From the NCBI GenBank assembly GCA_002307725.1, contig DBUB01000002.1, forward strand, positions 205,058 through 269,057: DNA of 64,000 bases, read 5' to 3'. Shown here one piece after another: positions 50,411 to 59,692 of this stretch. This DNA comes from Alphaproteobacteria bacterium UBA1301. GTDB taxonomy: Bacteria > Pseudomonadota > Alphaproteobacteria > Micropepsales > Micropepsaceae. The position numbers and the translations under genes are program-made. Every line of letters starts with the position of its first letter. Within the stretch, counting starts at the first letter, position 1. The notes under the pieces are model-generated. The model was not told where the DNA came from and searched no databases. It saw only the letters and a list, made by a program, of their open reading frames with translations.

Positions 50411-52182
50411 ACCCTCGCATCGTCGCCGTCATACAGGCGCGGATGGGGTCGACCCGGCTGCCGGGAAAAGTCTTGAAGCCCGTAGCGGGCAAGCCGCTGC
50501 TTTGGCACATCGTCCACCGCCTGCAAAAATCCAAGCTGATCGAGGCGATTGCCGTTGCCACTTCGACCAATCCGCTCGATGACGCGATCGCCGAATTCTG
50601 CACCACCAACAATGTGATTGTGGTTCGCGGCGCCGAAGATGACGTGCTGGCCCGGTTCGCCCGCGCCGCCGAAGTGACCGATGCCGACGTGATCGTGCGC
50701 GTCAATGCCGATTCGCCCTTCATCGATGCCGAGTTCATCGATCATCTGGTGACCGCGTTGATTGAACAAGACGGCGATTACGTTCTGCTCGAAGAAAACG
50801 CCGAGACCGCGCATTGCGGGGTTGATCCTTTCACCCGTCGCGCCCTCGACAAGCTGATGCTAGTGGCGCGTGAGGATCCCGTCGCTAAGGAACATGTCAC
50901 CGGCTATTTCAAACTGCATCCCGATTTTGTACCGATCGCACGCGCCAAAGCCTATCCCAAGCTGGCCAAGAATCTGGGTCGGCTCACCGTCGACACGCCC
51001 GACGATCTTGCTTTTGTCGAAGCGGTGCATACGCGACTTGCTGCCAAAGCGGGCGAAGCCTCGCTCGCCGATCTCTTGCTGCTCCTGGAGCGCGAACCCA
51101 TGCTGCGCGATATCAACGCCCATGTTCGCCAGAAGGGCATCGCCCCGCAAGGCGGCCTGGTTCTGATCCGCTGTGACGGCGGCGGCGACTACGGCTTCGG
51201 CCACGTCAAGCGCACCATCGCCCTGGCACGAGCCCTGCGGGATCGCGAAGGATTGGGCGCGGTGTTTGCCGTCAACGGCACGCCGGAGGCGCTGGTACCG
51301 ATTGGCGCCGCTGGTTTTGCCGCCAAACTGATCGACGGACCCAACGGCGAATTTCTTACCACCGCCAAGAACCCTGACCTACTCATCCTCGATTGTCGCG
51401 AAGGTCCGTCGCGCGCGGCGATCGCGGCGCTGCCGGTGCCGCTGAAAGCCACCATCGACGATGGCTCCGAGCGGCGGCTGGCCTGTGATCTCGCTTATTA
51501 TCCGCCGTTGCCACAGGTCTCACACCTCGATTGGACCAGCTCTTCTTGCCGGCCGCGGGTTGGTTGGGAGTGGGCGCTGCTCGGCCAGCAGCAAGTGTCC
51601 GAGCGGCCGCGCTCGCATTCGCCGTGCCCGACGTTGCTCGTCACCATGGGCGGTTCCGATCCGTTTGGCCTCACGCTCAAGTGCGCCCAAGCTTTGCGCA
51701 AACTCGATCCGGTGTTCCGCGCCCGTTTTGTCATCGGTCCTGGCTTCAAGGACAAAAACCGTCTGGCCCGCACCATCGTCGGTCTGTCGCCCAATTTCGA
51801 AACCGTTGAAGGTGCCCGCGGGCTGGCCACCGAATTCGCCACTAGTGACGTCGCGCTGGTGGCGTTTGGCGTCACCGCTTACGAACTGGCAGCCTCAGGG
51901 GTTCCGGCGATCTATCTCGGCATCAGCGACGATCACGTGGCGTCGGCGTCGGCCTTCGTCAAGGCGGGCCTGGGCGTTAGCCTCGGTCACATGGACAAAG
52001 CCAGCGACGATGACATCGCCAAGGCGGTGTGGTCGCTGCTCAACGATGGCGCCAAGCGCCGCCAGATGCGGGCCGCCGGCTTGATGACCATCGATGGAGC
52101 AGGCGCGGCACGCATCGCGGCCGATCTGGTCGCCGAAATCAACGCCCGGCGCGAAAACAACGCTAAGCCGGTAGCGCTCTAA
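50407..52182 (+). CDS. SpsF-SpsG fusion: CMP-sugar synthase-like plus PseG-like UDP-sugar hydrolase
   Basis: A 591-residue two-domain protein. Residues 1 to about 245 belong to the SpsF/NeuA-like nucleotidyltransferase family (IQARMGSTRLPGKVLKPVAG, VNADSPFIDAEFIDHL). Residues from about 255 resemble SpsG/PseG, which removes UDP from the UDP-linked sugar: IRCDGGGDYGFGHVKRTIALARALR, DLLILDCREGP, TMGGSDPFGLTLK and ASGVPAIYLGISDDH. A single polypeptide thus carries the step before NeuB and the step after it. It overlaps the convergent FlmG-like gene by 20 bases. Confidence 0.88.
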   Translation: MNPRIVAVIQARMGSTRLPGKVLKPVAGKPLLWHIVHRLQKSKLIEAIAVATSTNPLDDAIAEFCTTNNVIVVRGAEDDVLARFARAAEVTDADVIVRVNADSPFIDAEFIDHLVTALIEQDGDYVLLEENAETAHCGVDPFTRRALDKLMLVAREDPVAKEHVTGYFKLHPDFVPIARAKAYPKLAKNLGRLTVDTPDDLAFVEAVHTRLAAKAGEASLADLLLLLEREPMLRDINAHVRQKGIAPQGGLVLIRCDGGGDYGFGHVKRTIALARALRDREGLGAVFAVNGTPEALVPIGAAGFAAKLIDGPNGEFLTTAKNPDLLILDCREGPSRAAIAALPVPLKATIDDGSERRLACDLAYYPPLPQVSHLDWTSSSCRPRVGWEWALLGQQQVSERPRSHSPCPTLLVTMGGSDPFGLTLKCAQALRKLDPVFRARFVIGPGFKDKNRLARTIVGLSPNFETVEGARGLATEFATSDVALVAFGVTAYELAASGVPAIYLGISDDHVASASAFVKAGLGVSLGHMDKASDDDIAKAVWSLLNDGAKRRQMRAAGLMTIDGAGAARIAADLVAEINARRENNAKPVAL

Positions 52183-53665
52183 TTGCATCCAAGGCTTGTG
52201 CGAAAACGTCGTTCCAATCGCCGCGTACCTTCGGCATCAAACAGCGCGCCGACGGCGCGAAAGGTTCGTACCGCGCACCGAAACTCGGCCAGCTCAAATC
52301 ATACAGCGCCTTGAAGGTTGGTAGGCCTAAGCCCGCCGCCAGCCACGACACCGCAGTGGGGGCGCTGACGATGCCGTCGCACACCGACAGCAGCGCAGCA
52401 ACGCGGTCGAGGTCCTGTTTTTGGTCGATGCCTTGCGGCACGAACACATCGCGCCCGGCCATTATGTTCAGCGCGGCGATTTCGTCCGCGCGCGCATCAT
52501 ATTGCGCGACAATCGCGGTGCCCGGCATATCGCGCAGCAATCCGCCCCAGTCTTTAAGCGAGGCGTACTGCACCGCGCGCGCCCCGCCGGTCGAACCGGA
52601 GCGCCAGCACACCGCTACCAAGGGCCGCGGCAATCCCGCGCACGCGGTGCGCCAGTGCGCCGCTTCCTCGACATCCGCTTTAAGATACACGTGCCGCTTG
52701 GGGAAAGAGTCGATGGTCTGGCGCATCAACTTGGGCAGGCTTCCCATCTCGATCGTCGCATTGGCCCCGCCGGTCGTCTTCAGCCAGCCGTAATGGCTTA
52801 GCAGCGTGCCGCCCTGTTTTTCGATCTCCCAAGCATGCGTCGCAACACCCGGGAACGAGCGGGCAAACAGCGCCTGCAACCGCGGCTCGCATTCGAGGAT
52901 CAGCGATCCGCCATCCGCCGCGGCGCGTGTCGCCAGTTCGGGGATCAGGCTGGCGAACATCAGATGATCGCCGACGCCTTGTTCGGATGTCACCAACAGG
53001 CGCGTGCGTTTGAGACTGGCGCCGTCCCAGCGCTTAAGACCGTGATCGGGTACCGGCACTTTGCCGGGCACTTTCAGCCGTGCCGAATAATCGCGCCAGC
53101 CGTCTTTCAGATTGCCGCGCAACAAATGGAGGATGGCGCGGTTGAGGCGTGCCTGGGCATTGCCGGGCTCGGCTTTCAGGGCGTGGTCGTAAAGAGTGAG
53201 CGCTTCGTCGTCGTCGCCGTTGTCAGACAGCATGTCGGCGAGATTGACGAGGGCCGGAACCGACCGCGGCGCTTGAGTCAGCGCGGCGCGGTAAAACTCC
53301 GTCGCTGCCTCAAGCTCGCCGGTCTCGCGTAAAATCGACCCCAGAGTCAAAAGAAGTTCCGGTTCTTCCGGCGTCCGTGTCAAAGCGGAACGGATTAAAT
53401 CTTCCGCCGCCGCGAACGCGCCTTGGACACGCCACAGATTGGCGAGATTAACCACGGCTTCAAGCCGTCCCGGCTCTAGCGTCAGCACTTGGCGGTAAAA
53501 CTGTTCCGCCGCCGCGCTCATACCGAGGGCTTTCGCGGTATTTCCGAGGGCGAATAGCGTGCGGGTGTCGTCCGGCTTTTCGGCGAGCGCGCGCTCGAAC
53601 GCAGCGATGGCGTCGCTATAGCGTCCGGCCGCCGCAAACGTTTGACCCTGAGCATACGAATCCAT
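52163..53665 (-). CDS. TPR glycosyltransferase, second FlmG-like protein
   Basis: A 500-residue protein. The ATG at 53665 is preceded by AAGGTGAGG; a GTG two codons earlier is an alternative. Residues 1-230 are TPRs (AIAAFERALAEKPDDTRTLFALG, ATEFYRAALTQAPRSVPALVNLADML). The C-terminal domain parallels the FlmG-like protein at 34765: LLVTSEQGVGDHLMFASLI, VAVCWRSGSTGG and CDGIVSAPTAVSWLAAGLG. Overall similarity to that protein is low outside these motifs. Divergent from the FlaEY-like gene with two CtrA-type boxes between. Confidence 0.8.
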   Translation of the reverse strand: MDSYAQGQTFAAAGRYSDAIAAFERALAEKPDDTRTLFALGNTAKALGMSAAAEQFYRQVLTLEPGRLEAVVNLANLWRVQGAFAAAEDLIRSALTRTPEEPELLLTLGSILRETGELEAATEFYRAALTQAPRSVPALVNLADMLSDNGDDDEALTLYDHALKAEPGNAQARLNRAILHLLRGNLKDGWRDYSARLKVPGKVPVPDHGLKRWDGASLKRTRLLVTSEQGVGDHLMFASLIPELATRAAADGGSLILECEPRLQALFARSFPGVATHAWEIEKQGGTLLSHYGWLKTTGGANATIEMGSLPKLMRQTIDSFPKRHVYLKADVEEAAHWRTACAGLPRPLVAVCWRSGSTGGARAVQYASLKDWGGLLRDMPGTAIVAQYDARADEIAALNIMAGRDVFVPQGIDQKQDLDRVAALLSVCDGIVSAPTAVSWLAAGLGLPTFKALYDLSWPSFGARYEPFAPSARCLMPKVRGDWNDVFAQALDAIRALPA

Positions 53666-53689
53666 CCTCACCTTGTCGCGCCGGGGGCG

Positions 53690-53732
53690 TTAAGGCGCAG
53701 TTAAGTACGTTGCCATCTTAAGTGGCCATTAA
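53690..53732. promoter_or_regulatory. Two CtrA-type boxes (TTAA-N7-TTAA) in the FlmG-like / FlaEY-like divergent promoter
   Basis: TTAA-GGCGCAG-TTAA (53690-53704) and TTAA-GTGGCCA-TTAA (53718-53732) both match the CtrA consensus spacing exactly, 13 bases apart in a 126-base intergenic region. CtrA controls flagellar genes in Caulobacter. Either or both genes could be targets. Confidence 0.85.
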
Positions 53733-53791
53733 GCCAACAGGCGCGAGAATGCCGCGGTATCTCCGAGTCTTACGCACCCGGCGTATCTGTT

Positions 53792-56554
53792 ATGGCCATG
53801 ACGATCTTCACCTTCGATTCTTCGACGCTGCTGAGCTATTACAACGCTCAGACCCAGGCGGTGGCGGCGCGCGCCTCCAATTCGGTTTCGTCGAACGCGT
53901 CGTCGTCCACCACGTCATCGAAGAAGAGCGCCACCGCGGACGACGTCACGCCGTGGACCACTACCACGAAGAGCCAGCAGAAACGCGATGCCGAGGTGCT
54001 GAACGCCACATCGTTTATCGACACCAGTGATGTGCCGGTGTCGGCCGGCACCACGACTGACTCCAAGACCGAGCAGGACAATCAGAAGCTCTTTGCGCTT
54101 TACAAGGCGGTGAACAATCTCAGTTATCTTGCCACCATGGCCAAGCGCGATGATGCCACCGACGGCCAGATAGCGGGCTATAACACGCGCTTCCAAGCGG
54201 GTCTTACCGAAATCCAGAAATACATCACGTCGACGACCTTCAATGGTTTCACGCTGCAGGCGGAGGAGCCGGCCGTGTCCGTGACCTCCACCGCGAAAGT
54301 GGCGAGCGCCACCTTCAGCTACGTCTCGACGGCGCTGGCCAACGGCACCAATATCGACAATCCGCTGTCGGGGCTTTCAAAGTCCGACTCCTTCACCGTC
54401 AGCGTCACCAAAGACGGCACCAAGCAAGACATTGTCATCGATCTCAGCAAGGTCGACGGCGATCTAACATTGGCCAACGTCGTCACCTACGCCAATTCAC
54501 AGTTTCAGGCGGCCGGCGTCTCGACCCGTTTCAAGAAGGACATGACCGCGGGCAGTATCGGCGCCTCGACGACGGCGGAAAAAGCCAAGCAGTCCTATTC
54601 GCTCGAAGTTGTTCCGGGCGGCAGTGAGACTGTTTCGATGTCGGCCACCTCGTCGCCGTCGCTCTATGTTTCGACCACCACGGGCTTGACGACTGCCACA
54701 TCCGATGCCTCGGTCGACAACCAGGGCCGTCTCATCAAGATCAGCGATCTGTCCTCGGACGATCCGACCGCCGCTTACGCCCGCACCATGACGCCGACCA
54801 ACGGCACCACAACGGCCTCTTCGACGGTGACGGACTCGTCCGGCAACGTCTACATGCTCGGCACGGCGACCGGCGATCTCGGCTCCGAACTCAATCAAGG
54901 TGACCAGGACGTCTATCTGACGAAATACGATTCGGCCGGCAACGTCTTGTGGCAGCGCATGTTGGGCTCGACCGGCACGGCCACCGGCACCGCCATGGCG
55001 CTCAATCCCAGTGGCGGGGTGACGCTCGTTGGCTCGACCACATCGGCGCTCACCTCCACCGCTTTGACCAACGGCAAGGCCGAAAGCTTCGCTACTCAAT
55101 ATGATGCCAGCGGCAATCAGGTGTGGACGACCCAGATTCCGACGATCAATCAGAACAGCGCCACCTCGGTCAGCGTCGACACGTCCGGCAACGTCTATAT
55201 CGGCGGTACCACGACCAATGTGATCGGCTCCGGCCAAGTCAATCAAGGCGGCACGGACGCCTATCTCGCCAAGATCAGTTCCAAGGGCGTGATCCTTTCC
55301 GAAAGCCAGTTCGGCACCGCCGAAAGCGACACGGTGTCAGCGACTGCGGTAACCGACAGCGGCGATCTCGTTGTTGCCTCGGTACAGAACGGTCACGCAA
55401 TCCTGACCAAATACACCGGCGGCGACACCACAACGACGGCGGCCTGGACTTACGACATGGGCGATCTCGGCAGCGGCGGCGCCGTCTCCGGGCTCACGGT
55501 CAAGGACGGTAAGATCTATGTGTCGGGTACGACGTCTGCGTCGAGCCTGAATGCCACCACCGCCACCGGCACCTCGGCCTCGGGTGGTACCGATGCGTTC
55601 CTGTTCACCGCCACCGACTCGGACACGTCGGTCGATTCCGGTTCGGCCAAGCTCACCTATCTCGGCACCTCGGTGAACGACAAAGGCGCGGCGTTGACCG
55701 TCGGTTCCGACGGCACCGTCTATGTCGCGGGTACCACCAGCGGCACGTTCGCCGACAATTCGCGCAGCTCGACCGATACCACCAACATGTTCGTAGCTTC
55801 GGTTGCCACCGACGGTTCGGTCAACTGGGTGCGCCAATATGCCGGCAAAGACGGCCAGTCGGTCGGCACCGGTATTGCGTTCTCGGCGAGTGGTTCGAGC
55901 GTGCTCGATGCGTTGGGTCTGCCATCGGGAGAGGTGCAGGGTAAGCAGGATTCCTCGCTCACCAATTCAACCACCTTGCGCGCCGGTGATTCCTTCTCGA
56001 TGGAAATCGAGGGCGATACCACGCGCAAATTCAAGATCACCATCGACAAGGGTGAAACCATGACGTCCTTGGCCGCCAAGCTGAATGCCCAGCTCGGCAG
56101 CAAAGGCAAAGCGTCGGTCAGCTATACCTCGACCGGTTCGGCCCTCAAGATCGCGGTTTCCTCCGGCGTCACCGCCAAACTGATTTCGGGTCCGACCACG
56201 ACGGATGCACTCGCCCGCCTCGGTATTTCCGCCCAGACGCTCTATAAGGAATCGACCACTTCCAGTTCATCGAGCTCGTCCAGTTCCACGTCGTCGACCG
56301 ATTCAACCGCGACCTATGCGCTCGGCCTGCCCAGCAATCTCGACATCGCTTCGACTACCGACGCCGGTTCGGCCCGCGCCCAACTCCTCACCGTCTTGAG
56401 CGCAATCCAGAAAATTTATCAGACGACCAACACGACGAGCACCTCGACGACCACGACCAAGACATCGAACCAGAGCATGTCCGTGGCGGCTACGACCTAC
56501 AGCAACAACGTGAACGCCAACGGCAGCGTCGCCCTCAGTCTTCTGTCAGCGTAA
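53792..56554 (+). CDS. FlaEY-like flagellar protein with SBBP repeats
   Basis: A 920-residue Ser/Thr-rich protein. The N-terminal ~170 residues are helical and contain FQAGLTEIQKYITSTTFNGF, reminiscent of flagellin or hook-associated D0/D1 helices. The middle has repeats of the beta-propeller type (DVYLTKYDSAGNVLWQRML, SFATQYDASGNQVWTTQI, DAYLAKISSKGVILSESQF), and the C-terminus carries a poly-Ser stretch and a helical end. This is the layout of Caulobacter FlaEY, implicated in flagellin assembly. It shares the intergenic region with CtrA-type boxes. The exact role is unknown. Confidence 0.7.
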   Translation: MAMTIFTFDSSTLLSYYNAQTQAVAARASNSVSSNASSSTTSSKKSATADDVTPWTTTTKSQQKRDAEVLNATSFIDTSDVPVSAGTTTDSKTEQDNQKLFALYKAVNNLSYLATMAKRDDATDGQIAGYNTRFQAGLTEIQKYITSTTFNGFTLQAEEPAVSVTSTAKVASATFSYVSTALANGTNIDNPLSGLSKSDSFTVSVTKDGTKQDIVIDLSKVDGDLTLANVVTYANSQFQAAGVSTRFKKDMTAGSIGASTTAEKAKQSYSLEVVPGGSETVSMSATSSPSLYVSTTTGLTTATSDASVDNQGRLIKISDLSSDDPTAAYARTMTPTNGTTTASSTVTDSSGNVYMLGTATGDLGSELNQGDQDVYLTKYDSAGNVLWQRMLGSTGTATGTAMALNPSGGVTLVGSTTSALTSTALTNGKAESFATQYDASGNQVWTTQIPTINQNSATSVSVDTSGNVYIGGTTTNVIGSGQVNQGGTDAYLAKISSKGVILSESQFGTAESDTVSATAVTDSGDLVVASVQNGHAILTKYTGGDTTTTAAWTYDMGDLGSGGAVSGLTVKDGKIYVSGTTSASSLNATTATGTSASGGTDAFLFTATDSDTSVDSGSAKLTYLGTSVNDKGAALTVGSDGTVYVAGTTSGTFADNSRSSTDTTNMFVASVATDGSVNWVRQYAGKDGQSVGTGIAFSASGSSVLDALGLPSGEVQGKQDSSLTNSTTLRAGDSFSMEIEGDTTRKFKITIDKGETMTSLAAKLNAQLGSKGKASVSYTSTGSALKIAVSSGVTAKLISGPTTTDALARLGISAQTLYKESTTSSSSSSSSSTSSTDSTATYALGLPSNLDIASTTDAGSARAQLLTVLSAIQKIYQTTNTTSTSTTTTKTSNQSMSVAATTYSNNVNANGSVALSLLSA

Positions 56555-56578
56555 CGGCTGCGGCCTGTCCAAATGAAA

Positions 56579-56606
56579 ACGGCCGCGAGGGGTTCCCCGC
56601 GGCCGT
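56579..56606. terminator. Hairpin between FlaEY-like gene and flbY
   Basis: Arms ACGGCCGC / GCGGCCGT (56579-56586 with 56599-56606) with an inner GGGG-TT-CCCC pairing. It lies between convergent genes and is likely a shared terminator, although the T-tract is weak. Confidence 0.6.
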
Positions 56607-56624
56607 CTCGTTGCGGGGGAGGAG

Positions 56625-57053
56625 TCACACTACCCCGTTGAAAATCATCGGCACACTGGTCTGGCGATAGCGGTTTTGTGTTTGTCCCGGGGCATAGGTG
56701 ATGGTGGGCGCGCGCTGGCGCTGCACTTCATCGGCTACCGCTTTGACGATACCTTCTGAGGCGTTGCGCATGCGGGTGAGGAGGCGCTGCTGCAGGCCGA
56801 GCACATCGCGGAATTTCGCCGTCACGGCGGTCAGGCGCTTTTTTGTTTCGACCGGTGCGGACTTCGAGCGGCTCGGATCGACGCCTTGCGCCTCACGGGT
56901 ATACAGCACCAAGAGCTTCTGCACCTCGGGGTCGAGCGACCGCATTTTTTGCAGCTGGCCGGTGCGCAACGCTTCGATGTCGCCTTCGATCGCCTGCACC
57001 AGGCGCTGCGCCAGGGTGATCAGTCGTTCGAATTGTTCGGCTTCGGGGTTCAT
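56625..57053 (-). CDS. flbY: FlbY-like flagellar protein
   Basis: A 142-residue coiled-coil-rich protein (FERLITLAQRLVQAIEGDIEALRTGQL, FRDVLGLQQRLLTRMRNASEGIVKAVADEV) resembling Caulobacter FlbY and, more distantly, FlgN chaperones. Its start overlaps the cheL stop by four bases, reproducing the Caulobacter flgI-cheL-flbY order. Likely a flagellar chaperone or motor accessory. Confidence 0.75.
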   Translation of the reverse strand: MNPEAEQFERLITLAQRLVQAIEGDIEALRTGQLQKMRSLDPEVQKLLVLYTREAQGVDPSRSKSAPVETKKRLTAVTAKFRDVLGLQQRLLTRMRNASEGIVKAVADEVQRQRAPTITYAPGQTQNRYRQTSVPMIFNGVV

Positions 57054-57421
57054 TGCCTGGTCGCCTGAGGTGTCACATCGGCTACGTCTGCGGTCGCATG
57101 TGCAGCTGACTGCGCCGCTTCCTGGTACTTGAGCAGCTCGCGCGTGACCGAATTGGCGACGCCGATACCGCCCTGCTTGGCGATTTGCTTGCCGTATTCG
57201 TCGAGCATCAACGAGCGGAACATCTGTTCACCCTGGCCGCCGCCGAACGGGCCATCGGTGGAGAGTCCTTCGAACATCTGTCCCAGCATCTGGGAGACGA
57301 AGACGCCTTCGAACTCCTGCGCCTTGGCCTTGATCTGAGCGGCTGTGCCGGTGGCGGTCGGGGTGCGAATTGGCGTCGCCTGAACGGCGGCCATCGCAGA
57401 GGTGGTGGCGTCCATATCCAT
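57050..57421 (-). CDS. cheL: Rod-binding protein, CheL / FlgJ N-terminal-like
   Basis: A 123-residue protein with FlgJ_N-type core KAKAQEFEGVFVSQMLGQMFEGL and GQGEQMFRSLMLDEYGKQIAKQGGIGVANSVTREL, without the muramidase domain of enterobacterial FlgJ. It probably assists rod assembly across the periplasm. Its ATG overlaps the flgI stop by one base. Confidence 0.88.
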   Translation of the reverse strand: MDMDATTSAMAAVQATPIRTPTATGTAAQIKAKAQEFEGVFVSQMLGQMFEGLSTDGPFGGGQGEQMFRSLMLDEYGKQIAKQGGIGVANSVTRELLKYQEAAQSAAHATADVADVTPQATRQ

Positions 57422-58533
57422 TATCCGATCACCTGGATATCAGCCTGGAGCGCGCCGGAGGCCTTGATCGCCTGCAGGATCGAGATGATGTCGCGCGGAC
57501 CGACGCCGAGGGCATTGAGGCCGTCGACCAGACTCTGCAGCGACACACCTTCGCGCATCATGACCATCTTCTTGCCCTTGCTTTCGTCGACATCGATCTT
57601 GGTGCGGGGCACGACTTGGGTGGTGCCGCTGGAGAGTGGCCCCGGTTGGCTCACTTCCGGCGTTTCGGTAACTTTGATCGTCAGATTGCCTTGGGCGATG
57701 GCGACGGTGGAAATGCGCACGTCGGACCCCATCACGATCACGCCGGTGGATTCGTTGATTACCACGCGTGCGGTCTGATCGGCGGTGACCTTGACCTGTT
57801 CGATGTCGGTCAACAGGGCGACGACACCGCCACGATAATCGGCCGGTACGTCAAGGCGCACAGTTGCCGGATCGGACACGATCGCCACCGGCGTGCCGAT
57901 GAAGGAGTTGACCGCCGTGGCAATGCGCGACGCAGTGGTGAGGTCGGGATTGCGTAAGCTGAGTTTGAGGCTGTGTTCGGCGGCGAGGTTGAAGCCGATC
58001 TCGCGCTCGACGATAGCCCCGTTGGGGACGCGCCCGGAGGTTGGCACGCCGCGGGTGACCGAACCGGCATCGCCTTGGGCGGAGAAACCGCCGGTGCTCA
58101 CCGGGCCTTGCGCCAGGGCGTAGATCTGGCCATCGGCGCCGAACAGCGTGGTGACGAGAAGGGTGCCGCCTTGCAGCGACTTGGCATCGCCCATGGCGCT
58201 CACCGCCACATCGACGGTCGTGCCGTTGGCGGCAAACGAGGACAGTTTGGCTGTCACCATCACCGCGGCGGTGTTCTTGGTCTGCATGGTGGAGCCGCGG
58301 GTGTTGACGCCCATGCGCTCCAGCATGGTCTGGATCGACTGCTGGGTGAACGGCGCGTTCTTGAGCGAGTCGCCGGAGCCGTTGAGGCCGACCACCAAGC
58401 CGTAACCGATCAGAGCATTGTCGCGGATGCCTTCCACACTGACCAGGTCCTTGACCCGCGACAGCGCCAGGGCCGGCTGACCGATCAGCACAGCGGTAAG
58501 GACGGCGACAATGACCTTCTGAACAAGACGCAT
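57421..58533 (-). CDS. flgI: Flagellar P-ring protein FlgI
   Basis: Periplasmic ring of the flagellar basal body, 370 residues from ATG 58533 (a GTG three codons upstream is possible). Signal peptide VIVAVLTAVLIGQPALA, then the family signatures VKDLVSVEGIRDNALIGYGLVVGLNGSGDS, GVNTRGSTMQTKNTAAVMVTAKL, LLVTTLFGADGQIYALAQGP and C-terminal SLQSLVDGLNALGVGPRDIISILQAIKASGAL. First gene of flgI-cheL-flbY. Confidence 0.97.
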   Translation of the reverse strand: MRLVQKVIVAVLTAVLIGQPALALSRVKDLVSVEGIRDNALIGYGLVVGLNGSGDSLKNAPFTQQSIQTMLERMGVNTRGSTMQTKNTAAVMVTAKLSSFAANGTTVDVAVSAMGDAKSLQGGTLLVTTLFGADGQIYALAQGPVSTGGFSAQGDAGSVTRGVPTSGRVPNGAIVEREIGFNLAAEHSLKLSLRNPDLTTASRIATAVNSFIGTPVAIVSDPATVRLDVPADYRGGVVALLTDIEQVKVTADQTARVVINESTGVIVMGSDVRISTVAIAQGNLTIKVTETPEVSQPGPLSSGTTQVVPRTKIDVDESKGKKMVMMREGVSLQSLVDGLNALGVGPRDIISILQAIKASGALQADIQVIG

Positions 58534-58908
58534 AGACTTCACCCGGTGCTCCGGCCCAGTCTCATGCCAGTTTCATGCCGTCCGACGCCCTAAAAATTCA
58601 TAATAAAATCAACATCTTGGAACGTGTCTAGCGACACCAAAACAGCCCCTCGGCAAGATTTTCCCGGTCGTTTTTTGCCCGCGTGCCTGAAAGCCGCTTC
58701 GGCGCTACGCGCCACTTGCCCCCACACTCGGAATGCCAGCGGTTGGACCTTGTCGCGTGTGAAGGCAGATGAGAGTCTCAGAGGTTCCGCGTAAACCGAT
58801 ACGTCATTGTATTTCATTCGTTTTTGGAAGATTTCGCGGCCCGCGACCCTGAAACCGCGTAAACCCTCTTCCCCTGGCCCGGCGCTGCGCTAAAAGAGCC
58901 CCGGAATC
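58534..58908. other. 375-bp intergenic region between flgI and gpmA
   Basis: Divergent promoter region. An open frame of 75 codons on the minus strand (58590-58817, MKYNDVSVYAEPLRLSSAF...) is present, but its codon use lacks the strong GC-ending bias of real genes here, so I do not call it. No sigma-54 or CtrA-type site matches. The lower-GC stretch at 58590-58640 may hold the flgI promoter. Confidence 0.5.
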
Positions 58909-59688
58909 ATGCAAAATGGAACAGCGATGGGACAGTACAGCGACTATCAGCTTGTCATCGTCCGCCACGGCGAATCGGAGTGGAACAAGCTGAATCTGTT
59001 CACCGGCTGGCGCGATTGCCGCCTTTCGGAAAAGGGCGTCAGCGAGGCCAAGGCGGCCGGCGTCACCTTGAAGAACGATGGCTTTGCCTTCGATGTCGCC
59101 CATTGTTCGCTGCTGACCCGCGCCAACCAGACTCTGTATCTTGCCCTCGATGAGATGGATGCGGTGTGGCTGCCGGTGAAGAAGCATTGGCGGCTGAACG
59201 AACGCCACTACGGCGCGCTTCAGGGCAAGAACAAGATGGAAGCGGTGGAGAAGTTCGGCCCCGATCAGGTCAAGATTTGGCGCCGCTCCTATGATGTGCC
59301 ACCGCCGCCGGTCGATACGTCGTCGGAAGATTTCCCCGGCCATGATCGCCGTTACAAGGACATCAACCCGGCCGATCTGCCCAAAAGCGAAAGCCTGAAA
59401 GATGTGCTCGCGCGCGTCATGCCGTATTGGGAAGACGCAATTCTGCCCGACCTCAAGGCCGGAAAAAGGGTGATCGTCGCCGCCCACGGCAATTCGCTGC
59501 GGGCGCTGTTGAAGTATCTCGAAGGCGTTTCCGACAACGACATCACCGAAGTCGATTTGCCGACAGGTATTCCAAAGGCCTATCGTCTTACTGCGGATTG
59601 GAAAGCCGCGGATGCGAAATTCCTGGGAGACCCGGCGGAGCTTGAGCGGCGCATCAACGCGGTCAAAGCCCAGACCAAGAAGGCGTAA
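58909..59688 (+). CDS. gpmA: 2,3-bisphosphoglycerate-dependent phosphoglycerate mutase
   Basis: Glycolytic mutase, 259 residues (or 253 if the ATG at 58927 is used). Active-site RHG in VIVRHGESEWNKLNLFTGW, substrate-binding RANQTL, ERHYGALQGKNK, RRSYDVPPPP and second histidine in VIVAAHGNSLRALLKYLEG are all intact. A repeat hairpin follows the stop within five bases. Confidence 0.96.
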   Translation: MQNGTAMGQYSDYQLVIVRHGESEWNKLNLFTGWRDCRLSEKGVSEAKAAGVTLKNDGFAFDVAHCSLLTRANQTLYLALDEMDAVWLPVKKHWRLNERHYGALQGKNKMEAVEKFGPDQVKIWRRSYDVPPPPVDTSSEDFPGHDRRYKDINPADLPKSESLKDVLARVMPYWEDAILPDLKAGKRVIVAAHGNSLRALLKYLEGVSDNDITEVDLPTGIPKAYRLTADWKAADAKFLGDPAELERRINAVKAQTKKA

Positions 59689-59692
59689 CGGA

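Noticed and set aside
53672..53791. Possible sigma-54 promoter before the FlaEY-like gene (GGCGCGAGAATGC)
   Set aside because: The spacing between GG and GC is one base too short and the TTGC is incomplete.
58590..58817. 75-codon minus-strand frame between flgI and gpmA
   Set aside because: Codon use does not show the GC-ending bias of real genes here and no family is recognised.
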